From Acidovorax sp. KKS102 (GTDB lineage Bacteria > Pseudomonadota > Gammaproteobacteria > Burkholderiales > Burkholderiaceae_C): DNA of 64,000 nucleotides. Positions 1-8,754 of the stretch are shown here, piece by piece; within the stretch, counting starts at the first letter, position 1; every line of letters starts with the position of its first letter. The position numbers and the translations under genes were made by a program. The stretch covers positions 1,550,001-1,614,000 of the forward strand of contig NC_018708.1 in assembly GCF_000302535.1 (NCBI RefSeq), given 5' to 3'. A model generated the notes under the pieces. That model was not told the DNA's origin. It did not search any database and saw only the letters and a program-made list of their open reading frames with translations.

Positions 1-167
1 GCCCCAGCGGCGCCGAGATTGGCGGAGCGTTTGGCGGCGAGAAGGAAACCGGCGGTGGCCGCGAGGCGGGATCGGACAGCTGGAAGGCCTACATGCGCCG
101 GGCGACGAACACCATCAACTACTCCACCGCTTTGCCGCTGGCGCAGGGCGTGACGTTTGACGTGTAA
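1..167 (+). CDS. Aldehyde dehydrogenase family 7, C-terminal end (partial)
   Basis: Only the last 54 codons are in the window; the reading frame begins at base 3 and stops with TAA at 165-167. The visible tail contains [15 protein letters not shown] followed by a YMRR-NTINYS stretch, which is the typical end of the ALDH7 group (alpha-aminoadipic semialdehyde / piperideine-6-carboxylate dehydrogenases such as AmaB). Such enzymes oxidise a semialdehyde from lysine or pipecolate breakdown with NAD(P)+. The next gene, 23 bases downstream on the same strand, is an FAD oxidase, which fits an amino-acid degradation operon. The catalytic domain is outside the window, so the substrate is inferred. Confidence 0.8.
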   Translation, partial: PSGAEIGGAFGGEKETGGGREAGSDSWKAYMRRATNTINYSTALPLAQGVTFDV

Positions 168-190
168 GCCACGCGCTGCTGGCCCCGTTC

Positions 191-1387
191 ATGTCCATCG
201 CTAAGGCTTCACACCCCATCGTCATCATTGGCGGTGGTGTCATCGGCAGTGCCATTGCGTACTTCCTCACGCTGCAGCAACCGGGCTGCGAGGTGGTGGT
301 GGTCGAGCGCGATCCGACGTACGCGCGTGCATCGTCCGCGCTGTCGGCCAGCTCGATCCGCCAGCAGTTTTCTACCGACATCAACATCCAGATCTCGGCG
401 TTTGGCATCGGCTTCTTGCGCAACGTCGGCACGCTGTTGGCGTGCCATGGCGATGTGCCCGACATTGGTCTGCACGAAGGCGGCTATCTGTACCTGGCCA
501 CGCAGGCAGGCGAGGCCACGCTGCGCGAAAACCATGCACTGCAGAAGCAGCATGGCGCCGATGTCGCGCTGCTGAGTCCGCAGCAACTGGCCGAGCGCTT
601 TCCGTGGCTGGCGTTGCAGGATGTGGTGTTGGGCTCGCTGGGCCTGTCGGGCGAAGGTTGGTTCGATGGCTACCTGCTGCTCACGGCCTTGCGCAAAAAA
701 GCGCAAAGCCAGGGTGTGCGCTACGTGGCTGATGAAGCCGTGGGGCTGGACACGGTGAGTAGCGATGGCGTGCTGCACGTGAACGCGGTGCGCCTGCAAA
801 GCGGCACCGTGCTGCCCTGCCGCTATGCCGCGAATGCCGGTGGCCCTTGGGCTGCAGCGATTGCAGGCTGGGCGGGCATCGATCTGCCCGTGGTGGGCAA
901 GCGCCGCACGGTGTTCAACCTGGCCAGCCCCGCCGCGCTGCCGGGCTGCCCCCTGCTCATCGACACCAGCGGCATCTGGCTGCGGCCCGAGGGCAAAGGT
1001 TTTATCTGCGGCTTTGCGCCTGAGGCCGACAACGACGCCGACTTTGCCCCGCTGGAGCCCGAGTACGACGCGTTTGACCACCACATCTGGCCCACCCTGG
1101 CCGAGCGCATCCCAGGCTTTGAGGCACTGCGCATGCAGGGTGCCTGGGCGGGCTACTACGAGATGAACACCTTCGACCACAACGCCATCGTGGGCCTGCA
1201 CCCGGCGTGCGACAACCTGGTGTTTGCCAACGGCTTTTCGGGCCACGGCCTGCAGCAGTGCCCTGCCGTGGGCCGGGGCGTGGCCGAGCTGTTGCTCACG
1301 GGCAGCTACCAAAGCCTAGACCTGTCGCCGCTGTCCATTGAACGCATTGCGCGCAACGCGCCGCTGCTCGAAAAGAACGTGATCTGA
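191..1387 (+). CDS. FAD-dependent oxidoreductase (DAO family, FOXRED1-like)
   Basis: 398 aa. Residues 10-19 carry the dinucleotide-binding glycine motif (IVIIGGGVIG), with an acidic residue after the second strand (VVVVERD, near residue 40). The C-terminal NGFSGHGLQQCPAVGR segment is the second FAD-contact region of DAO/glycine-oxidase-like flavoenzymes. The SSALSASSIRQQFS stretch after the ADP-binding fold resembles the FOXRED1/sarcosine-oxidase branch. The probable reaction is oxidation of a secondary or primary amine of an amino acid. Its position between an ALDH7 gene and an amino-acid binding protein suggests a role in lysine/pipecolate-type catabolism, analogous to the AmaA/AmaB pair. 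Exact substrate unknown. ATG start at 191. Confidence 0.85.
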   Translation: MSIAKASHPIVIIGGGVIGSAIAYFLTLQQPGCEVVVVERDPTYARASSALSASSIRQQFSTDINIQISAFGIGFLRNVGTLLACHGDVPDIGLHEGGYLYLATQAGEATLRENHALQKQHGADVALLSPQQLAERFPWLALQDVVLGSLGLSGEGWFDGYLLLTALRKKAQSQGVRYVADEAVGLDTVSSDGVLHVNAVRLQSGTVLPCRYAANAGGPWAAAIAGWAGIDLPVVGKRRTVFNLASPAALPGCPLLIDTSGIWLRPEGKGFICGFAPEADNDADFAPLEPEYDAFDHHIWPTLAERIPGFEALRMQGAWAGYYEMNTFDHNAIVGLHPACDNLVFANGFSGHGLQQCPAVGRGVAELLLTGSYQSLDLSPLSIERIARNAPLLEKNVI

Positions 1388-1437
1388 GCCTCGCCTTTTT
1401 TCAATCTGCCAAAGATAAAACACCAGGAGACAACGAC

Positions 1438-2355
1438 ATGGCAATTTCCCGCAAGACCTTCACTGCGCTCGCCGCAGGCCTGGCTCTGGCCTGTGTGGCC
1501 ACGGCCCCCGCGTTGGCGCAGACGGTCACCCAGCCCACGCTGGAGAAGATCAAGGCCAGCGGCAAGGTGGTGCTGGGCGTGCGCGAAACCTCGCCGCCCA
1601 TGGCCTACGCGCTGGGCGCGAATGAAAAATACGTGGGCTACCACGTCGAGCTGTGCGAACGCGTGCTGAAAGAAATCGCGCCCGACGCCAAGCTCGAATA
1701 CATGGCGGTGACGGCGCAGAACACGCTGCCCCTGGTGCAAAACGGCACGCTCGACATTGGCTGCGGTCCCACCACCAACAACACCGCGCGCCAGCAGCAA
1801 GTGGCCTTTGCGGTGACCACCTATGTGAGCGAAGTGCGCATGGCGGTGCGCAAGGATTCGGACCTCAAGTCCATCAGCCAGCTTGCAGGCCGCACCATTG
1901 CGGCATCCACCGGCACCACCGCCGTGCAGCTGCTGCGCAAGCAAGAGCGCGCGCTGGGCGGCGCCCCCATCAAGACCGTGCTGGGCAAGGACCACCACGA
2001 GAGCTTCTTGCTGCTGGAGACCGGCCGTGCCGATGCCTTTGTGCTCGACGACAATCTGCTGGCCGGGATGATTGCCAACTCCAAGGACCCCTCGGCCTAC
2101 CGCATCGTGGGCGAGCCGCTGGGCGCCGAGCCCATTGCACTGCTGTTCCGCAAGGACGACCCGACCTTCAAGGCCGCTGTGGACGGCGTGCTCACCAAGC
2201 TGATGCAGTCCGGCGAGATGGAAAAGATCTACACCAAGTGGTTTGTGAACCCCATCCCGCCCAAGAACATGAGCCTGAACCTGCCGCTGGGCACTACGCT
2301 GCGCCAGCTGTTTGCCACCCCCAACGACAAGCCCCTGGAAACCTATCAGCAATGA
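1438..2355 (+). CDS. Amino-acid ABC transporter substrate-binding protein (SBP family 3)
   Basis: 305 aa. It begins with a Sec signal peptide: positive start MAISRK, a hydrophobic core, then cleavage after ALA-Q near residue 27. The mature part shows the SBP_bac_3 features 'GKVVLGVRETSPPMAYA' and 'DIGCGPTTNNTARQQQVAF', as in glutamate/aspartate binding proteins (GltI). It would capture an amino acid in the periplasm for an ABC importer, but no permease or ATPase gene follows here, so it must pair with subunits encoded elsewhere. A purine-rich 'ccaggaga' lies just before the ATG. The stop codon overlaps the ATG of the next gene (ATGA), indicating one transcript. Confidence 0.88.
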   Translation: MAISRKTFTALAAGLALACVATAPALAQTVTQPTLEKIKASGKVVLGVRETSPPMAYALGANEKYVGYHVELCERVLKEIAPDAKLEYMAVTAQNTLPLVQNGTLDIGCGPTTNNTARQQQVAFAVTTYVSEVRMAVRKDSDLKSISQLAGRTIAASTGTTAVQLLRKQERALGGAPIKTVLGKDHHESFLLLETGRADAFVLDDNLLAGMIANSKDPSAYRIVGEPLGAEPIALLFRKDDPTFKAAVDGVLTKLMQSGEMEKIYTKWFVNPIPPKNMSLNLPLGTTLRQLFATPNDKPLETYQQ

Positions 2356-3578
2356 ACGCTCCCATCCCCGCCACGGCCTTCCGCGCGGCCGACCGCCTGG
2401 GCGCCATATGCGTCTCCGAAATCGTGCGCCTGACGCAAGAGGCCAACCAGCTCAAGCGCCAGGGCCAGCCCGTGATCGTGCTGGGCCTGGGCGAGCCCGA
2501 CTTCGATACGCCAGCCCACATTCTGGAAGCCGCGCAGCAGGCCATGGCGCGGGGGGAGACGCACTACACGGTGCTGGATGGCACGGCCGAACTCAAGGCC
2601 GCCATCCAGCACAAGTTCAAGCATGACAACGGGCTGGACTTTGCGCTCAACGAAATCACCGCCGGTGCAGGCGCCAAACAGATCCTCTACAACGCCCTGA
2701 TGGCGTCGGTGAATCCGGGCGATGAAGTGATCCTGCCCGCGCCGTACTGGACGTCCTACGCCGACATGGTGCTGATTGCGGGCGGTGTGCCCGTGGTCGT
2801 GCCCTGCACCGAGGCCAACGGCTTTCGCATCACGCCCGAGCAGCTGGAGGCGGCCATCACGCCGCGCACGCGCTGGGTGTTCATCAACTCGCCCTCCAAT
2901 CCCAGCGGCGCGGCCTACAGCGCTGAGCAGTTGCGCCCGGTGCTGGAGGTGGTGGAGCGCCACCCGCAGGTGTGGCTGCTGGCGGACGACATCTACGAAC
3001 ATATCCTGTACGACGGCCGCGCGTTTGCCACGCCCGCCGCCGTGTTGCCCTCGCTGCGCGATCGCACGCTGACGGTGAACGGCGTCTCCAAGTCGTACGC
3101 CATGACGGGCTGGCGCCTGGGCTACGGCGCAGGCCCCAAGGCGCTGATTGCGGCCATGGCCGTAGTGCAGAGCCAGGCCACGTCGTGCCCCTCGTCCATC
3201 AGCCAGGCGGCAGCCGTGGCGGCGCTCACGGGGCCGCAAGATGTGGTGCGCGAGCGCTGCCAAGCGTTCCAGGACCGGCGCGATCTGGTGGTGGCCGCAC
3301 TCAACGCCTCCCCCGGCCTGCGCTGCCGCGTGCCTGAGGGCGCGTTCTACACCTTTGCCAGTTGCGAAGGCGTGCTGGGCCGCACCACGCCCGGCGGCAT
3401 GTTGCTGCGCACCGATGCCGACTTTTGCGCCTACCTGCTGCGCGAGCACCATGTCGCGGTGGTGCCCGGCGGGGTGCTGGGGCTGGCGCCATACTTTCGC
3501 ATCTCGTACGCTGCCTCCACCGCCGATTTGCAAGAGGCCTGCGCGCGCATCCAGCGCGCCTGCCAGGCCCTGTTCTGA
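2352..3578 (+). CDS. Pyridoxal-phosphate aminotransferase, class I (AspAT-like)
   Basis: 408 aa when started at the ATG that overlaps the preceding stop codon. The open frame continues upstream but only as a shadow of the binding-protein gene. Fold type I features: 'GLGEPDFDTP' near residue 43, 'NSPSNPSGA', and the PLP-lysine motif SKSYAMTGWRLGYG with Lys247. This arrangement is that of the AspAT subgroup Ib family (aspartate/prephenate, aromatic or lysine-type transaminases). It would transfer the amino group of the imported or catabolised amino acid to a keto acid. The substrate cannot be told from sequence. Followed after 23 bases by the ThDP enzyme. Confidence 0.88.
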   Translation: MNAPIPATAFRAADRLGAICVSEIVRLTQEANQLKRQGQPVIVLGLGEPDFDTPAHILEAAQQAMARGETHYTVLDGTAELKAAIQHKFKHDNGLDFALNEITAGAGAKQILYNALMASVNPGDEVILPAPYWTSYADMVLIAGGVPVVVPCTEANGFRITPEQLEAAITPRTRWVFINSPSNPSGAAYSAEQLRPVLEVVERHPQVWLLADDIYEHILYDGRAFATPAAVLPSLRDRTLTVNGVSKSYAMTGWRLGYGAGPKALIAAMAVVQSQATSCPSSISQAAAVAALTGPQDVVRERCQAFQDRRDLVVAALNASPGLRCRVPEGAFYTFASCEGVLGRTTPGGMLLRTDADFCAYLLREHHVAVVPGGVLGLAPYFRISYAASTADLQEACARIQRACQALF

Positions 3579-3601
3579 ATTTCTGATCCGATACCGTTGA
3601 T

Positions 3602-5287
3602 ATGAATACTACCTCCCTCACCCCGCGCACCGGCGGCCAGATCCTGGTGCAGCAGCTCATCACCCATGGCGTGAAGCAGCTCTTTTGTGTGCCTGGCGAA
3701 AGCTACTTGGCTGTGCTTGATGCGCTGCATGACGCGGATATTGGCGTGACCGTGTGCCGTCAGGAGGGCGGCGCGGCCATGATGGCCGAAGCGCAGGGCA
3801 AGCTCACGGGCCAGCCCGGCATCTGCTTTGTGACACGCGGGCCCGGTGCCACCAATGCGTCGGCCGGTGTGCACATCGCGCACCAGGATTCCACGCCCAT
3901 GATCCTTTTCGTGGGCCAGGTGGCGCGCAACGCCATGGGGCGCGAGGCGTTTCAGGAGCTGGACTACAGCGCCGTGTTTGGCACCATGGCCAAGTGGGTG
4001 GTGCAGATTGACGACCCGGCCCGTGTGCCCGAGCTGATCTCGCGCGCCTTCCACGTTGCCACTTCGGGCCGCCCTGGCCCCGTGGTGGTGGCGCTGCCCG
4101 AGGACATGCTGACCGAGGCCGCCACCGTGGCCGATGCGCTGCCTTACCAGGTGACAGAAACGCATCCTGGCGCTGCGCAGATGGCTGAGCTGGCCCAGCG
4201 CCTGCAAGCCGCAAAGAACCCCGTGGCCATCTTGGGTGGCAGCCGCTGGTCCGAGCAGGCGGTGCGCGAGTTCACCGCGTTTGCCGAAGCGTGGTCCATT
4301 CCCGTGTACTGCTCGTTCCGCCGCCAGATGCTGTTCCCGGCCACGCATGCTTGCTACGGCGGTGACTTGGGCCTGGGCGTCAACCCCAAGCTGCTGGCAC
4401 GCATCAAGGCGTCCGACCTGGTGCTGGTGGTGGGCGGGCGTTTGTCGGAAGTGCCCTCGCAAGGCTATGAGCTGTTCGACATTCCCACCCCCGCGCAGCC
4501 CCTGGTGCATGTGCATGCCGATGCGGATGAACTGGGCAAGCTCTACCGCCCCACACAGGCCATTCACGCCACGCCCACGGCGTTTGCAGCGGCACTCAAT
4601 ACGGTGCGCCCCACGACCGCCGTGGCATGGAAGGCCCACACAGAAGCTGCCCATGCCGAGTACCTGGCCTGGAGCGACACGGCACCCATCCGCATCCCCG
4701 GCAACCTGCAGATGGGCCAGGTGATGCAGCACCTCAAAGAGGTGTTGCCAGCCGACACCATCTTTTGCAATGGGGCGGGCAACTTTGCCACCTGGATTCA
4801 CCGCTTCTGGCCCTTCACCACCTACGCCAGCCAGCTCGCGCCCACCAGCGGATCGATGGGCTACGGTCTGCCCGCAGGCGTGGGCGGCAAGCGTCTCTGG
4901 CCGCAGCGCGAGGTGGTGATCTTCGCGGGCGACGGCGACTTTCTGATGCACGGCCAGGAGTTCGCGACGGCTGTGCAATACGGCCTGCCCATCATCGTGG
5001 TGCTGCTGGACAACGCCATGTACGGCACCATCCGCATGCACCAGGAGCGCGAGTACCCTGGCCGCATCAGCGCCACGCAGCTCAAGAACCCCGACTTCAA
5101 GGCCTACGCCCAGGCCTTTGGCGGCCATGGCGAGCGGGTAGAGCGCACGGAGGAATTTGCCCCTGCCCTTGCCCGTGCGCGCGCCAGCGGCCTGCCCAGC
5201 GTGCTGCACTGCCTGATTGACCCCGAGGCGATCACGCCCACGGGCACGCTGCAGGGCATTCGCAGCGCGGCGCTCTCCAAAAAGTAG
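3602..5287 (+). CDS. Thiamine-diphosphate enzyme, acetolactate-synthase-like
   Basis: 561 aa with the usual PYR / central / PP domain order. Glu55 (in CRQEGGAAMMAEA) is the residue that activates the cofactor. The cofactor-binding motif starts with GDG at 443-445 and ends near Asn471 (LLDNAMYG). The length and GPGATNASAGVH motif match large-subunit acetolactate synthase and related decarboxylases/carboligases. A regulatory small subunit gene is absent, and its place in a catabolic cluster argues against branched-chain amino-acid synthesis. A role in decarboxylating the keto acid made by the upstream aminotransferase is an inference. Confidence 0.85.
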   Translation: MNTTSLTPRTGGQILVQQLITHGVKQLFCVPGESYLAVLDALHDADIGVTVCRQEGGAAMMAEAQGKLTGQPGICFVTRGPGATNASAGVHIAHQDSTPMILFVGQVARNAMGREAFQELDYSAVFGTMAKWVVQIDDPARVPELISRAFHVATSGRPGPVVVALPEDMLTEAATVADALPYQVTETHPGAAQMAELAQRLQAAKNPVAILGGSRWSEQAVREFTAFAEAWSIPVYCSFRRQMLFPATHACYGGDLGLGVNPKLLARIKASDLVLVVGGRLSEVPSQGYELFDIPTPAQPLVHVHADADELGKLYRPTQAIHATPTAFAAALNTVRPTTAVAWKAHTEAAHAEYLAWSDTAPIRIPGNLQMGQVMQHLKEVLPADTIFCNGAGNFATWIHRFWPFTTYASQLAPTSGSMGYGLPAGVGGKRLWPQREVVIFAGDGDFLMHGQEFATAVQYGLPIIVVLLDNAMYGTIRMHQEREYPGRISATQLKNPDFKAYAQAFGGHGERVERTEEFAPALARARASGLPSVLHCLIDPEAITPTGTLQGIRSAALSKK

Positions 5288-5318
5288 GCTCCCTTTTCGT
5301 AAGCAGGCGCTGAGGCGT

Positions 5319-6200
5319 TCAGCCGGTCACGCGGGCGCCACCGGATTGCCGCAGGGTCTGCACCAGCAGATTCTGCAGGCTGTCCACCGCCTTGGAGCCG
5401 CGCGATGCGCGGCTGCGGTAGACGGCGACCTCCATGGGGGCCAGCGGCCCCAGGCCGTGTTCGGTGCCGAGCACCTGCAGCTGCGGTGGCACGCTGCAGT
5501 GGGTGAGGGCGGCCACGGCCAGGCCGCTTTCCACCGCCGCAATTTGTCCGGCCAGGCTGGAGCTGTGATAGACCACCTTGTAGCGGCGCCCCTGCTGCGC
5601 CAGTGCGTGGATGGCGCCGCGCCGCGCCAGGCTGGCCGATTCGTACACCGCAATCGGCAGCGGGTCGCGCCTCCACAAATCGAACTGCGCAGACCCCACC
5701 CACACCATGGGCTCATGGAACAGCAGCGTGCCCCGGCGTGCGTGGTCGCGCGAGATCAGCGCCAGGTCCAGGTCGCCACTGGCCACGCGCGGGATGAGTG
5801 CGGTGGACTGCTCGCAGTCCAGCTCAATCTCCACCGCGCTGTGCCGGGGCGCAAAGCGTTTGAGCACGGGCGTGAGGTAGCGCGCTGCATAGTCATCCGG
5901 CACCCCCAGCCGCACCCGGCCTGTGAGGGCGTCGCCGTTCAGGGCATCGTGCGCTTCTGCATGCAGCTCCAGAATGCGTCGGGCGTAGCCCAGCAGGGTT
6001 TCACCCTCGGGCGTGAGGTGCTGCTTGCGGGCATCGCGCTCCAGCAGTCGGTGGCCTACGGCGTCTTCCAGCTTCTTGAGCTGCATGCTGACCGCCGACT
6101 GGGACCGGTGCACCTCGGCCGCCGCGCCAGAGAGCGAGCCTGCATCCACCACCGCCACCAGGCATTGAAGCCAGTCGAGTTGCAAGTCACGGTAGCTCAT
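5319..6200 (-). CDS. LysR-family transcriptional regulator
   Basis: 293 aa from the ATG at 6200, chosen because the LysR helix-turn-helix (LDWLQCLVAVVDAGSLSGAAAEVHRSQSAVSMQLKKLE) then sits at the expected distance from the N-terminus and an AGGGG Shine-Dalgarno precedes it; a longer upstream ATG at 6284 adds an atypical leader. The C-terminal two-thirds is the periplasmic-binding-protein-like effector domain. It is convergent with the ThDP enzyme gene and divergent from the EamA exporter gene, with a perfect palindrome between them. It may control the exporter, the catabolic genes, or both. Confidence 0.92.
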   Translation of the reverse strand: MSYRDLQLDWLQCLVAVVDAGSLSGAAAEVHRSQSAVSMQLKKLEDAVGHRLLERDARKQHLTPEGETLLGYARRILELHAEAHDALNGDALTGRVRLGVPDDYAARYLTPVLKRFAPRHSAVEIELDCEQSTALIPRVASGDLDLALISRDHARRGTLLFHEPMVWVGSAQFDLWRRDPLPIAVYESASLARRGAIHALAQQGRRYKVVYHSSSLAGQIAAVESGLAVAALTHCSVPPQLQVLGTEHGLGPLAPMEVAVYRSRASRGSKAVDSLQNLLVQTLRQSGGARVTG

Positions 6201-6221
6201 GGATTGCCCCTGGGGTGATGT

Positions 6222-6236
6222 ATTCGATGATCGAAT
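6222..6236. promoter_or_regulatory. Palindromic operator in the LysR/EamA divergent region
   Basis: ATTCGAT-G-ATCGAAT is a perfect 7-bp inverted repeat around one base, lying 22 bp before the lysR ATG and 58 bp before the exporter ATG. LysR regulators bind interrupted palindromes in exactly this position. Assignment to the adjacent LysR protein is inference. Confidence 0.5.
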
Positions 6237-6293
6237 GATTGACGCGTAAATTATGCGCTTTCGATTGCAGCGGCTGGCGGCCACACTGCGGGC

Positions 6294-7283
6294 ATGCAGC
6301 AGTCGTCCTCTACCGTTTCAGGCATATCCGTCCCCGTGGTTCCCGCGTCCGCTTCCCATGCGAGCAGCGCGCGTGGGCTGTCGTCTGCCCACCGGCTGGA
6401 TGGCTGGATCGCCTTTGTGCTGGGCAACGCGCTGCTGGGCACCATCGGCGTGTTCGTGCACGAGGCGCAGGCGGCGCCATTGACGGTGACCTGGTTCCGC
6501 TGCGCTTTTGGTCTCGTGGGTCTCACGTTGTGGATGGCGTGGCGTCACCGGTCATGGTCGGGGCTGTGGCGGGCGCTCTGGGTGGGCTGGGCGGCTTTGC
6601 CGTGGGTGTTGCTGCTCAGCGGGCTGATGCTGGCGAGCTGGTGGCTGTTTTTCACGGCGATCCAGCAAGTGCCCACCGGGGTGGCGGTGGTGCTGTTCCA
6701 TGTGCAGCCCCTGTGGGTGTTGCTGCTGGGGGCCTGGTGGCTCAAAGAAGCCGTGCCCCGGCAGCGCGTGGTGTCCGTGCTGGTCGCGATGGTGGGGCTG
6801 GTGCTGGCCACGGGCGTGGCTGGGGGGCTGTCTTCCTCCGGCGCCGGGCATGCGTCTGGCTACTGGGTGGGCGTGGGCCTCTGCCTGGTCGGTGCGCTGT
6901 GCACGGCCACCGTTACCGTGGTTGCCAAGCGCCTGGGGGCGCTGCCGGTGGGCGCGCTGGCGTGGTGGCAATGCGCGCTGGGTGCGGCCGTGCTGTGGGT
7001 GGCCCCCTTGGGACAAGGCTGGCCCGCCTGGGGCGCCCCATGGGCATGGCTGGCCGGGCTGGGGCTGATCCACACGGGCCTGGCGTACACCCTGATGTAC
7101 GCAGGCATGGCCCGGCTCGCGACGGCCCGGGTGGCGGTGCTGCAGTTTGCCTACCCGACGGTCGCCATCGTGGTGGACTGGGTGTACTTTCAGCACACCT
7201 TGGGCGGTTGGCAAATGGCAGGTGTGGTGCTGATGCTGGGGGCCATAGCGGTAGGGGAGCGTAGCGCGCGGCGTAATCGCTAG
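6294..7283 (+). CDS. DMT-superfamily transporter (EamA domain, RhaT-like)
   Basis: 329 aa, very hydrophobic, with about ten transmembrane segments arranged as two EamA halves (first half near residues 35-165, second near 185-320). The segment 'FFTAIQQVPTGVAVVLFHVQPLWVLLLG' and the C-terminal 'YAGMARLATARVAVLQFAYPTVAIVVDWVYF' are typical of the drug/metabolite transporter family. Such proteins usually export metabolites or amino acids. It is divergently transcribed from the LysR gene, a common arrangement for LysR-controlled exporters. The first about 35 residues are hydrophilic, so a somewhat later start is possible. Confidence 0.87.
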   Translation: MQQSSSTVSGISVPVVPASASHASSARGLSSAHRLDGWIAFVLGNALLGTIGVFVHEAQAAPLTVTWFRCAFGLVGLTLWMAWRHRSWSGLWRALWVGWAALPWVLLLSGLMLASWWLFFTAIQQVPTGVAVVLFHVQPLWVLLLGAWWLKEAVPRQRVVSVLVAMVGLVLATGVAGGLSSSGAGHASGYWVGVGLCLVGALCTATVTVVAKRLGALPVGALAWWQCALGAAVLWVAPLGQGWPAWGAPWAWLAGLGLIHTGLAYTLMYAGMARLATARVAVLQFAYPTVAIVVDWVYFQHTLGGWQMAGVVLMLGAIAVGERSARRNR

Positions 7284-7328
7284 TGCACCGCCTGCGCAGG
7301 GACGGCGCCGCCCCGCACAATATCGGGT

Positions 7329-8636
7329 GTGACCGCCACCGAGTTCGATTCTTCTGAGACCTACCCCCCTGCGCAGGCTGCCCCTTCCGGCAAGCGGCGC
7401 CGCATCGCGCACCTGGACATGGACGCTTTTTTTGCGTCCGTCGAGCTGCTGCGCTACCCGCAGCTCAAGGGCCTGCCCGTGGTGATTGGCGGCGGCAGGC
7501 GCAAGGTGGACGAGCTGCTGCTGCGCGGCCCGGACGGCACCGCAGAGCGCGAGCGGCGCTTCATCCCGGTGGAGGACTTTCCGCTGCTCAAGGACTATGT
7601 GGGCCGGGGCGTGATCACCACGGCCACCTACCCGGCGCGGCAGTTTGGCGTGGGTTCGGCCATGGGCATGATGAAAGCGGCCAAGCTGTGCCCGCAGGCC
7701 ATCGTGCTGCCGGTGGATTTTGACGAGGTGCGACGCTTTTCGCGCCTGTTCAAAAGCACCATCACCGAGATCGCGCCGGTGATGCAGGACCGGGGCGTGG
7801 ACGAGGTCTACATCGACTTCACCGACGTGCCGGGAGGCCAGCGCGAAGGCGGGCGGGTGCTGGCGCGGCTCATTCAGAAAAGCATCTTTGAACGGACCGG
7901 GCTGACCTGCTCCATTGGCGTGGCTCCCAACCGGCTGCTGGCCAAGATGGCCAGCGAGTTCAACAAGCCCAACGGCATCTCCATCGTTTACGAGGAAGAC
8001 CTGCAGAGCAAGATCTGGCCCCTGAATGTGCGCAAGATCAACGGCATCGGCCCCAAGGCGGGCGAGAAGCTGGCGCGGCTGGGCATCGAGACCATCGGGC
8101 AGCTGGCCGCGCAGGATGAGCAATGGCTGATGGGCCACTTTGGCAAGTCCACCGGCGCCTGGATGCACCGCGTGGCCTGGGGCCGCGATGACAGCCCGGT
8201 GGTGACCGAGAGCGAGCCCGTGAGCATGAGCCGCGAGACCACCTTTGACCGCGACCTGCACGCGGTGCGCGACCGGGCCGAGCTGGGCGCGATCTTTACC
8301 GACCTGTGCATGCGCGTGGCCGAGGACCTGCAGCGCAAGGGCTATGTGGCGCGCACCATCGGCATCAAGCTGCGCTACGACGACTTCAAGATCGCGACGC
8401 GCGACCACACGGCTAACAGCTACACGGCCGACGGAGCCACCATCCGGCAGCTGGCCGGGCAGTGCCTCAAGCGCGTGCCGCTGGATAAGCGCCTGCGACT
8501 GCTGGGCGTGCGGGCCAGCACGCTGGTGCGGCGCGGCGAGGAGCCCGAGCCCGATCCGCAGACCCGTGCCGCAGCTGCGAGCAGCCGGCGCAGGCCGCAG
8601 GCGGGTGTGGACAGGGACACGGGGCAGCTCTTTTGA
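7329..8636 (+). CDS. dinB: DNA polymerase IV (Y-family)
   Basis: 435 aa with a GTG start. The Y-family palm motif HLDMDAFFASVE gives metal ligand Asp30, and the second acidic pair is Asp158-Glu159 in DEVYIDF. The thumb helix-hairpin-helix is seen in 'INGIGPKAGEKLARLGI', followed by the little-finger domain. The protein ends in GQLF, which fits a beta-clamp binding motif. It differs from the E. coli enzyme by an insertion of about 40 residues after 'PVVIGGG' (roughly residues 57-96) and by an Arg/Pro-rich linker before the C-terminus. It performs error-prone translesion synthesis. No LexA box (CTGT-N8-ACAG) is visible just upstream. Confidence 0.93.
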   Translation: MTATEFDSSETYPPAQAAPSGKRRRIAHLDMDAFFASVELLRYPQLKGLPVVIGGGRRKVDELLLRGPDGTAERERRFIPVEDFPLLKDYVGRGVITTATYPARQFGVGSAMGMMKAAKLCPQAIVLPVDFDEVRRFSRLFKSTITEIAPVMQDRGVDEVYIDFTDVPGGQREGGRVLARLIQKSIFERTGLTCSIGVAPNRLLAKMASEFNKPNGISIVYEEDLQSKIWPLNVRKINGIGPKAGEKLARLGIETIGQLAAQDEQWLMGHFGKSTGAWMHRVAWGRDDSPVVTESEPVSMSRETTFDRDLHAVRDRAELGAIFTDLCMRVAEDLQRKGYVARTIGIKLRYDDFKIATRDHTANSYTADGATIRQLAGQCLKRVPLDKRLRLLGVRASTLVRRGEEPEPDPQTRAAAASSRRRPQAGVDRDTGQLF

Positions 8637-8740
8637 CGCCACAGGAGTAGGGCTGGGGTGTGTGCGCCTCGGGAGGGTTGTGCAGGCCATCCTTCACTCG
8701 GCACCTTTTGGGGGCAAATCGGGGGAGTGAGCAGTTAGAC

Positions 8741-8754
8741 TTGATTCGTATCAA
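8741..8754. promoter_or_regulatory. FNR/ANR-type anaerobic box
   Basis: TTGAT-TCGT-ATCAA is an exact match to the FNR consensus TTGATN4ATCAA, located 69 bp before the ATG of the Aer-like chemoreceptor. The perfect symmetry and position upstream of a redox-sensing receptor support oxygen-dependent control of that gene. Confidence 0.6.

Noticed and set aside
1653..2351. Long N-terminal extension of the aminotransferase frame
   Set aside because: Overlaps the binding-protein gene completely; the ATGA junction at 2352 gives the natural start.
7284..7328. LexA-controlled promoter of dinB
   Set aside because: No CTGT-N8-ACAG sequence seen in the short upstream region.
6552..8690. 712-codon minus-strand open frame across the EamA and dinB genes
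   Set aside because: It runs across two genes that are clearly coding on the plus strand; its composition (His/Gln/Ala/Arg-rich) is typical of an antisense frame in GC-rich DNA.
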